The translations under genes and the position numbers were made by a program. Below the pieces are notes generated by a model. It searched no databases, was not told the origin of the DNA, and was given only the letters and a program-made list of their open reading frames with translations. DNA of 64,000 bases from Gymnorhina tibicen. Its lineage: Eukaryota; Chordata; Aves; Passeriformes; Artamidae. Positions 1-11,975 of this stretch are shown piece after piece (the first letter of the stretch is position 1; each line of letters begins with the position of its first letter). Location: NCBI GenBank assembly GCA_013399875.1, contig VXAZ01006360.1, positions 310,001 to 374,000 on the forward strand. Reading direction: 5' to 3'.

Positions 1-680
1 CGGGATTGGGTTGGAAATGTTTTCTCCATTCTGCTAGAAATCAATTAAAATTAAGTCAACATAAAGAAAAAGAACCCTGACAAAAATTTGAGAGTTCAAG
101 ACACTAATTTTCGTTTTAAAATTGACTTAATTATTTTTACTTATACCATAGTGTAATTTGTTGAACGTCTGACAAAAAAAAGTTTTGTGATTTTTTTTTT
201 ATGCCAGAAATATATGACATTTGAACTAGAGAAAATCTTCCTGAACAATGAGGCTTTTGCCAAATTAGAATTTTCTGAAAAAAAAAAGATAATTTTCTAA
301 CTAGCTTTACAAGGATCTTTTAAAGAAATAGCAGCTCTGTATAGAAAAGAGGCCTCCAGTTTAAGCAGATCATAAACGACATCTGGCACAGAGAACTGTC
401 AGAACGTAGCTCACCTTGGGGGAAAACTGTCCAGATGCAGAGATATGTTTGACTGTATAATGACATCTGTTGTGCAAACCAGTATTACAAACTCAGATCT
501 GTATCTGTTAATGGGTAAGACAAAAATTAAGCTGAACTAAATGATAAGGAACAATTTAAGATTACGGGTTTAATTAAACAGGAGATAAATGCTTTTCCTC
601 CTGAACAGTTGATTGAAAAATGGGATCTGATCAGAACAAAAAAAGAAATGTAAACACATCGATATAAAGGATTTAGGAAA
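1..680. other. AT-rich non-coding DNA, nothing recognised
   Basis: This stretch has short A and T runs, frequent stops in all frames and no repeat family I know. It ends where CR1 similarity begins. Confidence 0.6.
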
Positions 681-1224
681 AATGTGCACTTGCAGCCCAA
701 AAGCCAGCTGTGGCCAGCAGGGCAAGGGAGGGGATTTTGCCCATCTGCTCTGCCTTTGTGAGACCCCACCTGCAGTGCTGCATCCAGCTCTGAGGTCCCC
801 AGCATAGGAAACACATGGACCTGTTGGAGTGAGTCCAGAGGACAGTCACAAATATGGTCAGGGGGCTGGAGCACCTCTCCTATGAAGACAGGCTGAGAGA
901 GTTTGTGGTGTTCAGCCTGGAGAAGAGAAGGCTCCAGGGAGACCTTAGAGCACCTTCCATTACCTAGAGGGAGCTACAGAAGAGCCTTAAATTGAAAGAG
1001 GCTAGATTTATATTAGATATTAGTATGAAATTCTTCACTGTGGGAATGGTGAGATGTTGGAACAGGTAGCCCAGAGAAGCTGTGGATGCCCCATCCCTGG
1101 AAGCATTCAAGGCCAGGTCACATGGGGCTTTGAGCAACCTGGTCTAGTAGAAAGTGGGGGGTTGGAACAAGATGATTAAGGTCCTTTCCAACAAAAACCA
1201 TTCTATAATCCTATGATTCTATGA
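681..1224 (+). mobile_element. CR1 LINE, 5'-truncated, young-looking avian copy
   Basis: This is the 3' part of a chicken-repeat-1 non-LTR retrotransposon: the end of the reverse-transcriptase frame plus the 3' UTR. Recognisable blocks in order are GTGAGACCCCACCTGCAGTG near 759, TTCAGCCTGGAGAAGAG near 913, GATGCCCCATCCCTGGAAG near 1086, and the terminal repeats ATTCTATAATC and ATTCTATGA ending at 1224. CR1 copies are normally truncated at the 5' end, as here. Compared with the copy at 59536-59897 it lacks about 40-45 bp near 978-990, and a shorter piece near 1155. It has stops in every frame and is dead. No target-site duplication is apparent, which is usual for CR1. Confidence 0.93.
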
Positions 1225-1589
1225 AACATTAAGTGACGCAAGAGAAAGGCATTACTGGTGCATTGTAAGGTGGATCAGTGGATGTACCCTGGTAGATCTC
1301 AATGGCTCTGTGATATTTGCCTGAAGCTTTGTGGACTGGCTCATACAAATGAAGGCCGTAAGCACTACATGAAATTTTTGCTAGAGGCTAAGATAAATAA
1401 CTACATTTTTTATGGCTTTAAGTTAAAAATCATAGCAATAAAAATCTTCTGCTAGATCAGTCTATGGAAAAAGGAAAACACTAGAGCTGGGAGGATCCAT
1501 ATAGAGAATGCAAATTTGAGATAGAAGACAGTTAGGCTTATTTGTATGGCTTATTTACCCTTGTCTTTAATAATGGAGCAGATGAGAAG
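1225..1589. other. Spacer between two CR1 copies, nothing recognised
   Basis: No exon or clear repeat is seen. A frame of about 65 codons at 1258-1455 is short, starts with a non-ATG codon and resembles nothing. The right end may already belong to the decayed CR1 that follows. Confidence 0.4.
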
Positions 1590-2690
1590 ATGCATAATAG
1601 GAATGAATATTCAAAAAGAAAAATTCCAACAGACAAGGATGATAAAAACCCATTGAAGTTCAGTGTGCTGAGACTTTTGGAGCAGGTTAATATTCAGCCA
1701 TGAAGTACTAGATTGTGAAATTGCAGGTCCTGCAGCAAAGCTTTTCTAAATGATCCTATTCATCTCTGGCTAGTGCATTAGCATTAGAAATTAGCAAACA
1801 CAGAACTTGTATTTCAAAAAGAGAAGAAGGACCCATGAAGTTACAGGACTATTAGCCATGTTTCCAGTGTATGCAAAGTATTGGAAAAAATTTCAAAAGA
1901 AAGACCACCTAACAAATTGGAGATAAGCAGAAAATGTGATACAATACAAACTGAATTGACAGCAATAGATTTTGGCAGATAAACTTGGTATCTTTCTGTG
2001 ATATATTGTACTATGTTCAAATGAAGGAATGTGATAAATACAACCCAGCCGACCTTCTGCTAAGGCTCACATACATTCCAAGGACAAATTATTAATGCTT
2101 AAGGCAAAGACATGGGAAATTATTACATTTGTTTTAGAAAAGGATCTGACTCCAGGATAGGTAACAACAACTAACACGGAAGGAAGATGAAGCCAGGAAA
2201 ATGCTGGTTCTGAGTACAATGTGATCATGATCAGCCATTATGTCAATTGTTCACAATAACAGGGCACAAAAGTAAATAACAATAATAATGACACAAATCT
2301 GGGAGATCATGTTAACAGAGAGGAAGGTTAGAATACCATATAGGAGAGACCTGATAATCTTGAGCAAGGAAGCAATAAAAATCAGATTAAATTTAACATC
2401 CTGAGGTGCTAGGTCAGGCACATAGACACTAATAAAAGGATTTGCTGTAAGCTGGAGGCTGAACTGTGCTAGTGTGAGGAAAGGAGAAAGCCCAGACTGG
2501 AAATAATCATTCACGGTATGGCCATGAGTCATCAACATGATTCAGCCACACAAAGGTTGATGCAATTTTGTGACATATCAGGAATGATGTTTCCAGTACA
2601 GAGACAGATGAGAACAGTAAATCAGTAAGGATTATACCTGGAGCATGACACAAACCCAGCCACTTACACTCCATATGGTCAGCCACCATA
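1590..2690 (+). mobile_element. Ancient, heavily decayed CR1 LINE (reverse-transcriptase region)
   Basis: Several stretches line up in order with the plus strand of old amniote CR1 elements, as I recall them from turtles and crocodilians. These are the block around 1665-1745 (GCAGGTCCTGCAGCAAAGC at 1723), the block around 1805-1900 (CAAAGTATTGGAAAAAATTT at 1875), the block near 1990-2110, and the block near 2515-2640 (ATGCAATTTTGTGACATATC at 2560). These regions encode the reverse-transcriptase core in intact elements. Here the frame is broken throughout by stops and indels. The copy is clearly older than the CR1 at 681-1224. The section 2150-2500 is less certain. Exact boundaries need a RepeatMasker run. 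Confidence 0.68.
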
Positions 2691-3359
2691 AGTATCGATG
2701 GGGTAAGAGGATCTAAACAGACCTTGTTAGCCAAAGAAGAAAGAGGCAAAAAGGGGACCTGGAAATGCAGGCTGGAAATGAGTAATGCTCAAAGATGGCA
2801 AGATGCTGAAGAGACTTGCAAAAATCTGTCTGCTGCCCTTGGCAAAAAAGGCTGTAAGACACTGCCTGCAAGGGAAACTCGTAGAGGCAGAGTGCCAGGT
2901 AACAAACACAGGCAGAGTAAGATGTGCTGATTTTTGCTTAAAAGTGGATAGGGTCTAGATTTTGAAGCTCTAATTCTCATCTCAGACACTTTTCTGTGAG
3001 CTTCCTCAGGGAGGGAGCATTAGCCAGTCATTCAGTCTTTTCAACCCCACTAGAAGTGAGTGGTTCAAAAATCATAGCTCAAAGTGGCTTTATGACATAT
3101 GAGGGAGTTTTAAAATTTTTAATTCTTACTCCAGGAAAGCCAGGAGTATTCTTCTTGCTTATGCTTTGAGGATTAAACTGTTCTCTTGTATGACCTGGTT
3201 CAATCTAACCAAATACTCTTGCATCAGCCAGAGGCAGGGACAAACTGGACTTTGGAGCTATCAGAGCAGTTTTTCCTAGCTTGAGGAAGGTTTTTGCTAG
3301 CAAACTTTCCCCACGGATGCCATGCCCCTCCTCCCAGCTCCTCAGCAGAAAGTTTGACA
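2691..3359. other. Non-coding, nothing recognised
   Basis: There are purine-rich patches at 2720-2900 with overlapping short frames on both strands (60-68 codons). None resembles a known protein. The left part could be a further eroded piece of the preceding CR1, but I cannot align it. Confidence 0.45.
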
Positions 3360-3439
3360 TGAAGTTGCCATTAAATTACCAATAATTAATTTTATGTTGT
3401 GTTCCCTGGAATAATTTTTGCTTTGCAAGGAGTGCATTT

Positions 3440-3580
3440 TGAGGCTCATGAGTGACAATTCTTGTCACAAGCAGCAGATTTCTGATTAGTTCTTTCTGCT
3501 CTAGATTAATTTGCGTGACAATCATTTGTGACAAAGATTAATCTTTCAAACAATTACTGTGACAATTTTCTCCACAGAGA
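3440..3580. promoter_or_regulatory. Cluster of five GTGACAA boxes, candidate enhancer
   Basis: GTGACAA occurs at 3452-3458, 3515-3521, 3528-3534 and 3559-3565, and its reverse complement TTGTCAC at 3462-3468. The first and the inverted copy form a 7-bp inverted repeat with a 3-bp centre, and the third and fourth sit 13 bp apart. GATTAAT homeodomain-like words at 3514 and 3537 are interleaved. TGACA is the core recognised by TALE homeodomain proteins (MEIS/TGIF), and ACAAT resembles a SOX core. The binding factor is unknown. Function is inferred only from motif density in otherwise unique sequence. Confidence 0.35.
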
Positions 3581-3611
3581 CAAGCCATCACACTTGTGCT
3601 GCTTTGCTCTG

Positions 3612-3730
3612 ACCTTGTTTTGTGACTTTGGGAAAGTTATTGTTCTCTTAACATTCATTTTACCTATCTAGAAATCTATATAAGTCATCTGCAGCGTATT
3701 TACTACGTATCTCAGGACATGGGAACCTAG
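3612..3730 (+). repeat. Possible MIR-like SINE remnant
   Basis: The run TGTGACTTTGGGAAAGTTA at 3621, followed by pyrimidine-rich sequence and TTTTACCTATCTAG at 3658, resembles the core of tRNA-derived MIR-type SINEs, which carry a TGTGACCTTGGGCAAGT block and then a TCATCTGTAAAATG block. Decayed MIR-type copies exist in birds. The match is short and could be chance. Confidence 0.33.
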
Positions 3731-6700
3731 CAAACTGTGAAATGATCAAAGGGAAAAAGATGATTGGAAAACAATCTGGAATCTTCAATAAAAAAGGTAA
3801 TAGCTGTAACTTCACAAATATTATTGTGAAAAGCAAAACAAAACATAAAAGGGGGGGAAAAAAGCCTCTATTTTATCTGGGAGATTTTTGTTTGCTTCTG
3901 AGAACTGAGAGTGTTTTCAGCAATTTTACAAACTTTCATGAAATAGACATTCAAAATTTCATAAAAAGAGTTAGTGAAGTGATCAAAGCTCTGCCTCTAG
4001 TAAATAAACAGTATTAATTACACCGAGCAAAGTTAATCTGCTTTCTTTTTTGGCAGAACAGCAATGCTGACTATGTAAACAATATTTTGAAAAAATACTA
4101 AGTTTCAAAAAAAATTTTCATTTAACTTTTTTTAACATCTCATAACCATTTGTCCACATAGTCACTTTTGAAGCCTGCAGAATCTCTTCACATAAAAAAA
4201 CCCCAAACCTCTATGTAGAGAGATGGGGTTATTCTTAGAAAGACACACAGAGGGTGTGAGCAGCATGATGGAGAAGGCGATGTTTTCTGTTAACAGACTC
4301 TTGCTCTGCCCTCAAATGTTCATATTTGAATAAAAACATGCTGTGCAGTTACCTTTCCTGTTCAAATGTTGGTGTCCAGAGGGGTTTGCCTGCAACAGGT
4401 GCTGGCTCCACAATACACTTCACAGAACAGCAAAGTGTTTGGGATTCTTCTCTAAAAACTACATCCACAGTGTTAAGGATTCTCCAGTGAGGACTGTCTC
4501 CTGCAGGCAAGGAACTTCCCACAGATTGTCTACATCTGAGTTTGCAAAGTATTTGCTGTTTTATAAGAGGCAGATTTTATTAAACTGCAGGGTAGAGGCA
4601 ATGAGACCAAAGCTCAGATTAAAACAAATTGAGAAGAACCTGAAGGAATCTTGCCCAACCCCAAGCACGTGATCTCTGCCTCTCTCACTGAAGAGTCGTA
4701 CCCAAGGGCTTGAGGGGGAGGTGCCGTGCCCTGGCTTTCAGGAGACCCCCACTGGTGTTGTGCATCCTGAGCGTGCAGGGCTAAGCCTCATTTTCTTCAG
4801 GGAATAAACTCCCATGCAAGGGCTTCATGGTCAAGGTTGTCCTTAATCCTAGGGAGGACACAGATTCAGACTTCCTGCATGACCAGGTAGGGCTGATGAC
4901 ACCTCCACTGCAGACCTCTGCAGGAAGGCTTGAGCTGCAGGTCCAGTCCCAAGGAGCTCAGGGCTCCCAGGCCTGGATAGGGAGAAAAGGGTCCTAAATC
5001 AAACCAGTATCCATCCCACTGGCAGAGAGGCACCTGAATCCAGATGTTGCACTTGCTTCTCTGTGAATCTCAGTAGCTTCAGAGTTTACCTGAAAGCATT
5101 TATGGAGATGAGAATCTTCTCTGGGAACCTGGAGTTAGGGATAAGTGCTCCATCCCTACAGGCACTTGTTAGCACTGCTTTCCCTGCAGGTTATTACCAG
5201 AATAAGGCTATAACTCCCAGCAGTATAGTGTCGCAAAGCTGGACAGGTACCTCAGTGGACCACACTCTGAACAGCTCCAAAATATATGGTCAGTTTTGTG
5301 TTAGCTGGTTGCACAGTCTCTTCCTGGCTTAAATACGCTCCTGCAGCTAATGGGACTGTGATGAAGTCAGAAAAATCATGCCCAGTTACAAACCATGCAA
5401 ATGGAATAATAATAACAGAAAATATTGTGATTTGTGTGATAGATCTGACACAAAAAAAGCCCATGTTTTCAGCAAATCAGAGGTTACAATCTGAAGGAAG
5501 CTATTTCTGTATCTCGGCTGAAAGTTAATGAGCCTTATGCAAAGTGTGAGCAAAGAAACATGGTGGGATATTAAAATCTTTCAAGAATCATTAAGTGTAG
5601 ACATCTGGGTTTTCCAAAGTTCATTTACACTAAAACTAATTTTCCAATGTAAAACCTTGGCAACCACTTCAAGCAGTAAAACATTTGATGCTGCTGATGT
5701 AACCAAGGCACTTAAAACTTTTCCTGTGAAATATTGTCTTAGTCCTTAATCAGTTTAAAAAAATAAGCACTATATCTCACACATCTGAAATTCTGTAAAG
5801 CTTTGTAAACTGCAGTTAAGCAGGAGACTGCAGATTAAATAATGATTTCACAGGAAGCAGGTATGTGGGACATGATGGGAAGGAAGGAGGAATTTCCTTC
5901 AAGAGGAAATTTTGATGGGAGGGGTTTGATGGAGCTCAATAACCAGCCAGAAATAGCAGTGATCAGAGCCCTGTGTCCACGTCCACGGTGACTTTCAGTC
6001 TCTTTGTGAGGCAGTCAATGAAAAACAACTTCAAAGCTAAGCTGGACTGAAGTGAAATTATTCCAGAAAAGGATAGAGGATTATCACTTCCACACTTTAA
6101 GGTAACAGTGACACACCTCTTGAATCTTGTATATGATCAGAACTTCCATGCTTAAGACAACCAAAGCAGAACAGATGCTGGAAATTGTCCACTTGAAAGC
6201 TTTCCAGGGAAGATGCTGAAGGTACTTCACAATTAAAACATTTGTATGATCATGTCCTCACACATGCAGCGTTTGTACAAGCGGTAGTTCCTGTAGGATG
6301 GATGGGTGCTGAATTAAGACTTTGGTCGCACTGTGCTGCTTAACATAGACTGAGTGCCCTCACCTGCAGAAGAGACTGGTCAGTCATGCCATGGCTGACA
6401 TCACTGCTGAGGCCCATGGGCTCCTTCCCAGAAGGTGCTGATCCCAACTGGCAAGGAGTGTTAGAGTTTATCTATGAAGCTGAACTACATACACTGTGTA
6501 TTGTCACAGTGAGGGTACAAAGCCTGGGGCAAGGAACACACTTTGCCTTAGCTGTACTTCAAGCAGTGCTTCTAAAGTCTGGTGTGTTTAGTTTTTCAAA
6601 ACAAAGGCTATTTTCCTTTATAAAGGAGAATACTTAAAATATAAAGAGAAAGCTGAGACCGGCCAGGCCTACTAATAAATCTTACAGGATCTTCAGTGAC

Positions 6701-9700
6701 CAGAAAAGAGAAATTTGACTTAACTGTCATCCAGAATATAGGCAGAGCAAAAGCCATGCCTTTGTCATGCCATGCAGTCCTTCTTGTAGCTTGTCTGCTT
6801 TCAATTTGCAGCTGTTGAAATGTCCTTGTGTAGTTGTCAGTGATTGTACAGAGAAATAATTCCAGTCCCCTTGCAGTCTCTCAGCATTAGACTATCACTT
6901 AGAAAATCAGTTACTTCAAGGAAAAAGCTGTGGCTGTCCTAAGAGACACAAAACAAAGGCCATGCTATGTTAGCCAGGCAGAATTTGCACAGCCCTGGTT
7001 TGCCTTGCTCAGCTGCTGGATGTGCAGTTTCTTAGGCTGCCCTTTGATTCCTTGACATTCTGAGGCTTTGCAAAGATATATGCCAAATTCAGAAGGAATA
7101 TAATATTTCCTACCTTTTCCTCAAAGTCTATGAGAATAAGTCAAGATCAGTGATTATTAGGCCAGGTAATATCCCTGTGAAGAAGGACCACTGTGGGACA
7201 CAGTACCTCCAGTGGATTTGTCCCATGGCAGATGCAGTTCCATTATGGCAGGACCTAGGACACGTTTAAGGTTGCCCCTAAGGCAGCGTCTAACCATTTG
7301 CTCTCCAAAGCAGCTCAGCTGTGCTTGATTTCTGCCTGCAGTGCTTGGAGCCAATCTGTGCTTGGTAGACCCTGGGCAGCAAATCCACCAGCATCAGACC
7401 CCATATCAGCTGTTCCTGGCCCTCTGACCTTTCCTTTCTTCTCTCTAGCATCCCTAAATAAAGACAAGCCCAAGGGAAAAGAGAAGCAAGGCAGAGACTG
7501 CTGAGCAGGATGACTCGACTTCAAAGGTAGTAAGGGAAAGAATAGTCCTTTGTGACCTTAAAAGACACCATCATTCCTTCTCATGCTTCTCTTTCCTGCC
7601 TCGTCCATTGTCCACACCAATTCTCTGAGGACCCAAATGCTCTAAATCAAACCAAGGCCATATTCTGGCAAATAGAAAGATTAAAATAGAAGCAGACTGG
7701 TGGTTTTATTGTTGGTAGTAGTTTTTTCATTATTTGCTATTTGGCTCATTTTGCTGATCCAGTCTATGGCACAGCCCTCATGCATTGCTGCTGTGAAGAG
7801 GTTAGGGTCTATCTATATCCAATAAATTTGCCAGCAGGCCAATATTCATGCAGTTGTACGTTGAAGTTTCCTAAGCAATTAGCATAATTAAGATAAATGC
7901 AGAGCAGTAGTTACTTACCTGCAAGAAGTTAAACTTCATTTTTCCTTTTCAAATCCTAGAAAGGAAGTACACTGAAGAAAATCCTCTAGATTTTTTTCCA
8001 CATTACATTACTTAGTCTATTAAAAAAATAAGATGAAATAACTACAAAACCATCCCAGGAATCCTCATATTCCGAAAATCTTAATGCTCATTTCAGACCT
8101 TTGTACTCATATTACTCTGTGGGCTTTGTAAGAAACTACTGTAACTGAATTCTGCAAGAGATCTTATGAAAAGAAATGTGATTTTGCAAAACAAAAATCC
8201 CTAAGCAAGTCATTTTTACCCATTCCTTCTCAATCTCTCATGGGTTTCGTTCACGCATTTTCCTCTGTACTCATGAGTACCAAGACACCTGTGCCCAAGC
8301 AGTTTTGGACCATTTGTATGCAACAGGAAGGACAAAGGACATCAACAGCTGTGGCCTCAACATGCATCTTGGGCTTTTGAATTGTCTTTTGTATCTTCTA
8401 GGAGTGAATGCTGTTTTGGATTGCTTGCCTTGTGATTTTGACTCACCCTTTCTAAATGTTAGGCAAAATTCCTGAATTTCACAACTTTTATTTTCCTTGC
8501 TTGATAAGCTGTAGTCCTGTTCTTTATCCACTTGTCAGCTTTAACTTTAGTTCAGTTTGCTCACATGAAACCACAGATACTGAGCTCCACGGTGATTAAC
8601 ACATTCCTCTCCTTTTAAACTTTCCTCTGGTATTTCCTCTGGTGCTTTTGCACACACATGTCCATTCTTACTGCATTCATACCAATCTCCTTGTTTTATT
8701 ACAAATTTCTACAGTGCTAATGGAGTCACTCCTAACTTGGGACATCAGAATGGACAATTAATTACAGGCCCCCAGGATGACCAAATTCATGAGGTGAGAA
8801 CTGGGCAGAAACCCACTGCCTTTTTTTGTCCGAGAACTATTAAAGAATGCATTGAACATGCTGAAATACAAAGATGAATCTTATGCTTCACATAGCACAT
8901 TATTTTTTTTAATGTGCGTACAACTATTCAAATAATTTGCCCTTGTTTAATGCTGCGAGTGTTGTAGTCTCTTGAAAATGCATCCACACCTTCTGTAGAG
9001 GATTTTCTAGCTTGGGCACGCTGCAGTCCTGCTCAGTTCTAGTGGGGGCAGATCCCTGCTGAAGCACTTGTGCACTCGGTGGCTCAGCCCTTTTCTGCAT
9101 GACGTACAAGAGTCTCAAACAGCTCTTCTTAATCTCTGACAAAAATGCTTTCTCCTAACAGCAGGCTCATAAGCAAACAACAAAATGTCATTGTCAAAAT
9201 GATTATAGTGGGATGACAGAATGCATCTCCATAGTAACGACTGGGGCTAATGCCACCTCTTGCAGCATCACAGGCAGCCACACGAAAGTTTCTTTTCCTT
9301 TCTCAAAGAAGAACTCGTGAAGGATCTCAGTGGCTGCTCAACCCTGGGAGGCGGAGAGCCAGCAAATGCCTCTTATGGCTCCTTAATGCCTGCCTGGAGT
9401 GGGTAGTCAGATATTGTCACAGCTATGAGCAGCACCTGATGCTCCTTAAAATTGCTTTAAAGGAAGTAGCAGGACGTAATAGTTCCCTCCATGACCCCGC
9501 TTCTCTTCATCCTCAACAGAGCAAACACAGTCATATCCCCTGCAAAGTACACTTTGTATTTGCAGTTAGAGTTATCTAAACAATTCTGTGTTTCATTTTG
9601 GAAGTGAAATGTATTGAGTGCCCACATGAGGATGTGGACAGGGAGCTTTTTAGAGTTATCTCCCTAACTACATGTTTTATAACTATCAACGTTTTGACAA

Positions 9701-11904
9701 TTGCAGATGTGCTATGCTTCAGTAGCATTGAATACTAACAACTGTTAAATCCTTGAAATTCATGCGATAGGAAGAGGCTAAAGTTTCAGTCCTTAGTTTA
9801 GCTGAGGTTAGAATTTCGCTCTTTTGGTGTTGTTTAAATCTGTTGTTCGTCTCCAAGTTAGACTTTCAGCTAGTATAAACCAGAGTAGATTTAATGATTT
9901 CAGTACATCTGTGCCATTTTCTTCCCTCAGTACCTTGTCCTACTTTCTGTCTTAGTTAGCTTTCTCTCAAGGCTCCTACATCTACAAATGCTCCTTACAG
10001 TTCCCATGACAAAGCTGGGAAATACATGCATGCATTTAGGAGGAAACATATCCCCAGCATGCACAGTTCTCCCCTCTGAACAGCACTACCAGCCTCCGGG
10101 TGGATATTCTGATCCTAACGCATGCAAACCATTTCTGTAAATGTCACAGCTAGGTACCTGACTCATCCCCCCAGGAACAAAGCAGGCTTTCCAAAGTAAA
10201 GCCAGGATGATGCTGAAGACCAGCACGAATTTTCTGCTAAGTACTCTTCTTTGTGCTTTTCTGTCATTATACATGAAAGAAAGTTGCTGCCTTGAGACTT
10301 GATTCTCCCTCACTTTGGTAGGTACCTGCTGGGGCTAATTCGTGTGAAGCCATGGCATTATGCACCTTGAAAAGATGGTATGCTCAGGTCTCCTTAGGCT
10401 CCCAGCTTTTCTGGAGAGTGTGTGAGGTAAAATGATTAACTGGAGTCTGTGAGCTCTTAATATAACTCACGTTCACAGTTTATGGCTTCTCCCTTGCAAT
10501 ACATTACTTCCTCCATTTCCATGCAGTTTTTCAGGCAGAGAAGCCATGTGAAGAAGATTTACTTTTCTTTCAACCTGAACTTTGCAGAAATAAAAGCGAA
10601 TTGTCTACTCTGCCTTTGCAGAAATGTTTTCTGATGCACATCAGACATAGCTATAAAAAATAATAGAATATATCTGAACAGTAAAACGTACAAGCAACAC
10701 AACATAGACACTGAACTCAGTGATGATACTACTAACAAATGTCTGATATTCCTAATCTGTACTTTAAACAATCATGTTATAAGGAGATAGTAAACTATCT
10801 ACATAGAGAGATTTGTATTTTTTAATGTGGTCTACATTGATAACAGGCAGGTTTATTTTCTAGGCACTGATTTTCACCTTAATAATTGTCTGACTTACTT
10901 TATGGCCGTTTTATGACTGATAATTTTGTGACTGCTGTTATGGCACCGCTTCTGGAAGTTAAACTGTTTGATGTTCATGCCTTCACACCACTGTGAGTGC
11001 AGCTCATAATTTTCACTAGGAACGCAGTGGTCTTAAAGATGGACCCTTTTACATTACTTTTACCCCAATTTCCTGACAGTACAATTATATATGGCTATCT
11101 TGATTCTCTGCTTCTGCTTCTGCCAATTCACACTTATTGAACCCATTGTCCAATTTCTACCTAATTTGACAGCAAGTTTGACATGTACAAGTATAAAATT
11201 TTTCAGGTCTTCATGGACGTTGATGGCTGGATACATGGGAATTACCACTTAGTAACGTCTCAAGGTATGAGATGAAGAATTCACTTGTGACCCCTTCTGC
11301 CTGGAACAAACCAACCAACCCACCAGTGCATGGTACCTCCAGCACCATCACTGCAGTCATTGACTTTATACTCAGCTCTCCATAAATCCAGGAACAGGCA
11401 AATGTGAAGTCGTGTTGGGGTAATAAATGAAGTGGGGACTGGAGGAAATACAGGTGAGTCTGGCAGGGCTGAAAAGGGTGACAAAGGAAAAACAGAACGT
11501 ACATGAAAGTGAAGCGAGGAGTAAGAATATGGAAGCATTGTAGGGGCTGGCTGGAAGTTGGAAAGATGAGAATGGTGAGATCTATTGTTCTGAGGGAGAC
11601 AGGATATTCCTGGGGAAAGGTGCTTATAAAATGAAGCTGGAAACCTTATTGCATCCTTATTCATGTTGCTCAAGTCTGCCTTTCCAGGAGGCAAAGTTTG
11701 AGGATATGTGGAACAGATCCTGAAATCTTCCTTTCACAAAAAAAAAATTCTATCTGAAGCATTGTATTTCCTTTTTAAAGGAAGATTTATAAATAAACAA
11801 AGGAAAAAAGCCGTGATTAAACTGCACACTCAGGCTAGCTCCCATGGCTGGTCCAAGAATGCTGACTTTCACATAATCTTGGTATTGTAGTGCTTTGTTG
11901 GATT
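3731..11904. other. Long gene-free stretch
   Basis: No exon, RNA gene or recognisable transposon is seen in about 8 kb. Open frames up to about 109 codons (4343-4672 and 9250-9579) have no family resemblance. A GGAATTTCC palindrome, which matches an NF-kB-type half-site arrangement, lies at 5890-5898 in purine-rich DNA. A short CCTCTGGTATTT-type duplication occurs near 8630. The rest is ordinary unique avian-type sequence. Confidence 0.55.
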
Positions 11905-11975
11905 TTGTGCTTGTGAGTCAATAAAACAGTAATTTATCATCTGTTATTGTAAACACATATTAGTAAACAAAGAAG
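11905..11975. promoter_or_regulatory. Paired forkhead-like sites with AT-rich homeobox-like words
   Basis: GTAAACA, the consensus core of forkhead (FOX) proteins, occurs twice on the same strand at 11949-11955 and 11963-11969, 14 bp apart. CAATAAAA, a CDX/posterior-HOX-like word, lies just upstream near 11920. The arrangement suits a small cis-regulatory element, but both words are AT-rich and easy to find by chance. Confidence 0.22.

Noticed and set aside
11281..11694. 137-codon minus-strand frame
   Set aside because: There is no domain, no conserved motif and no supporting splice sites; the composition is Ser/Pro/Phe-rich, as expected from local C/T content.
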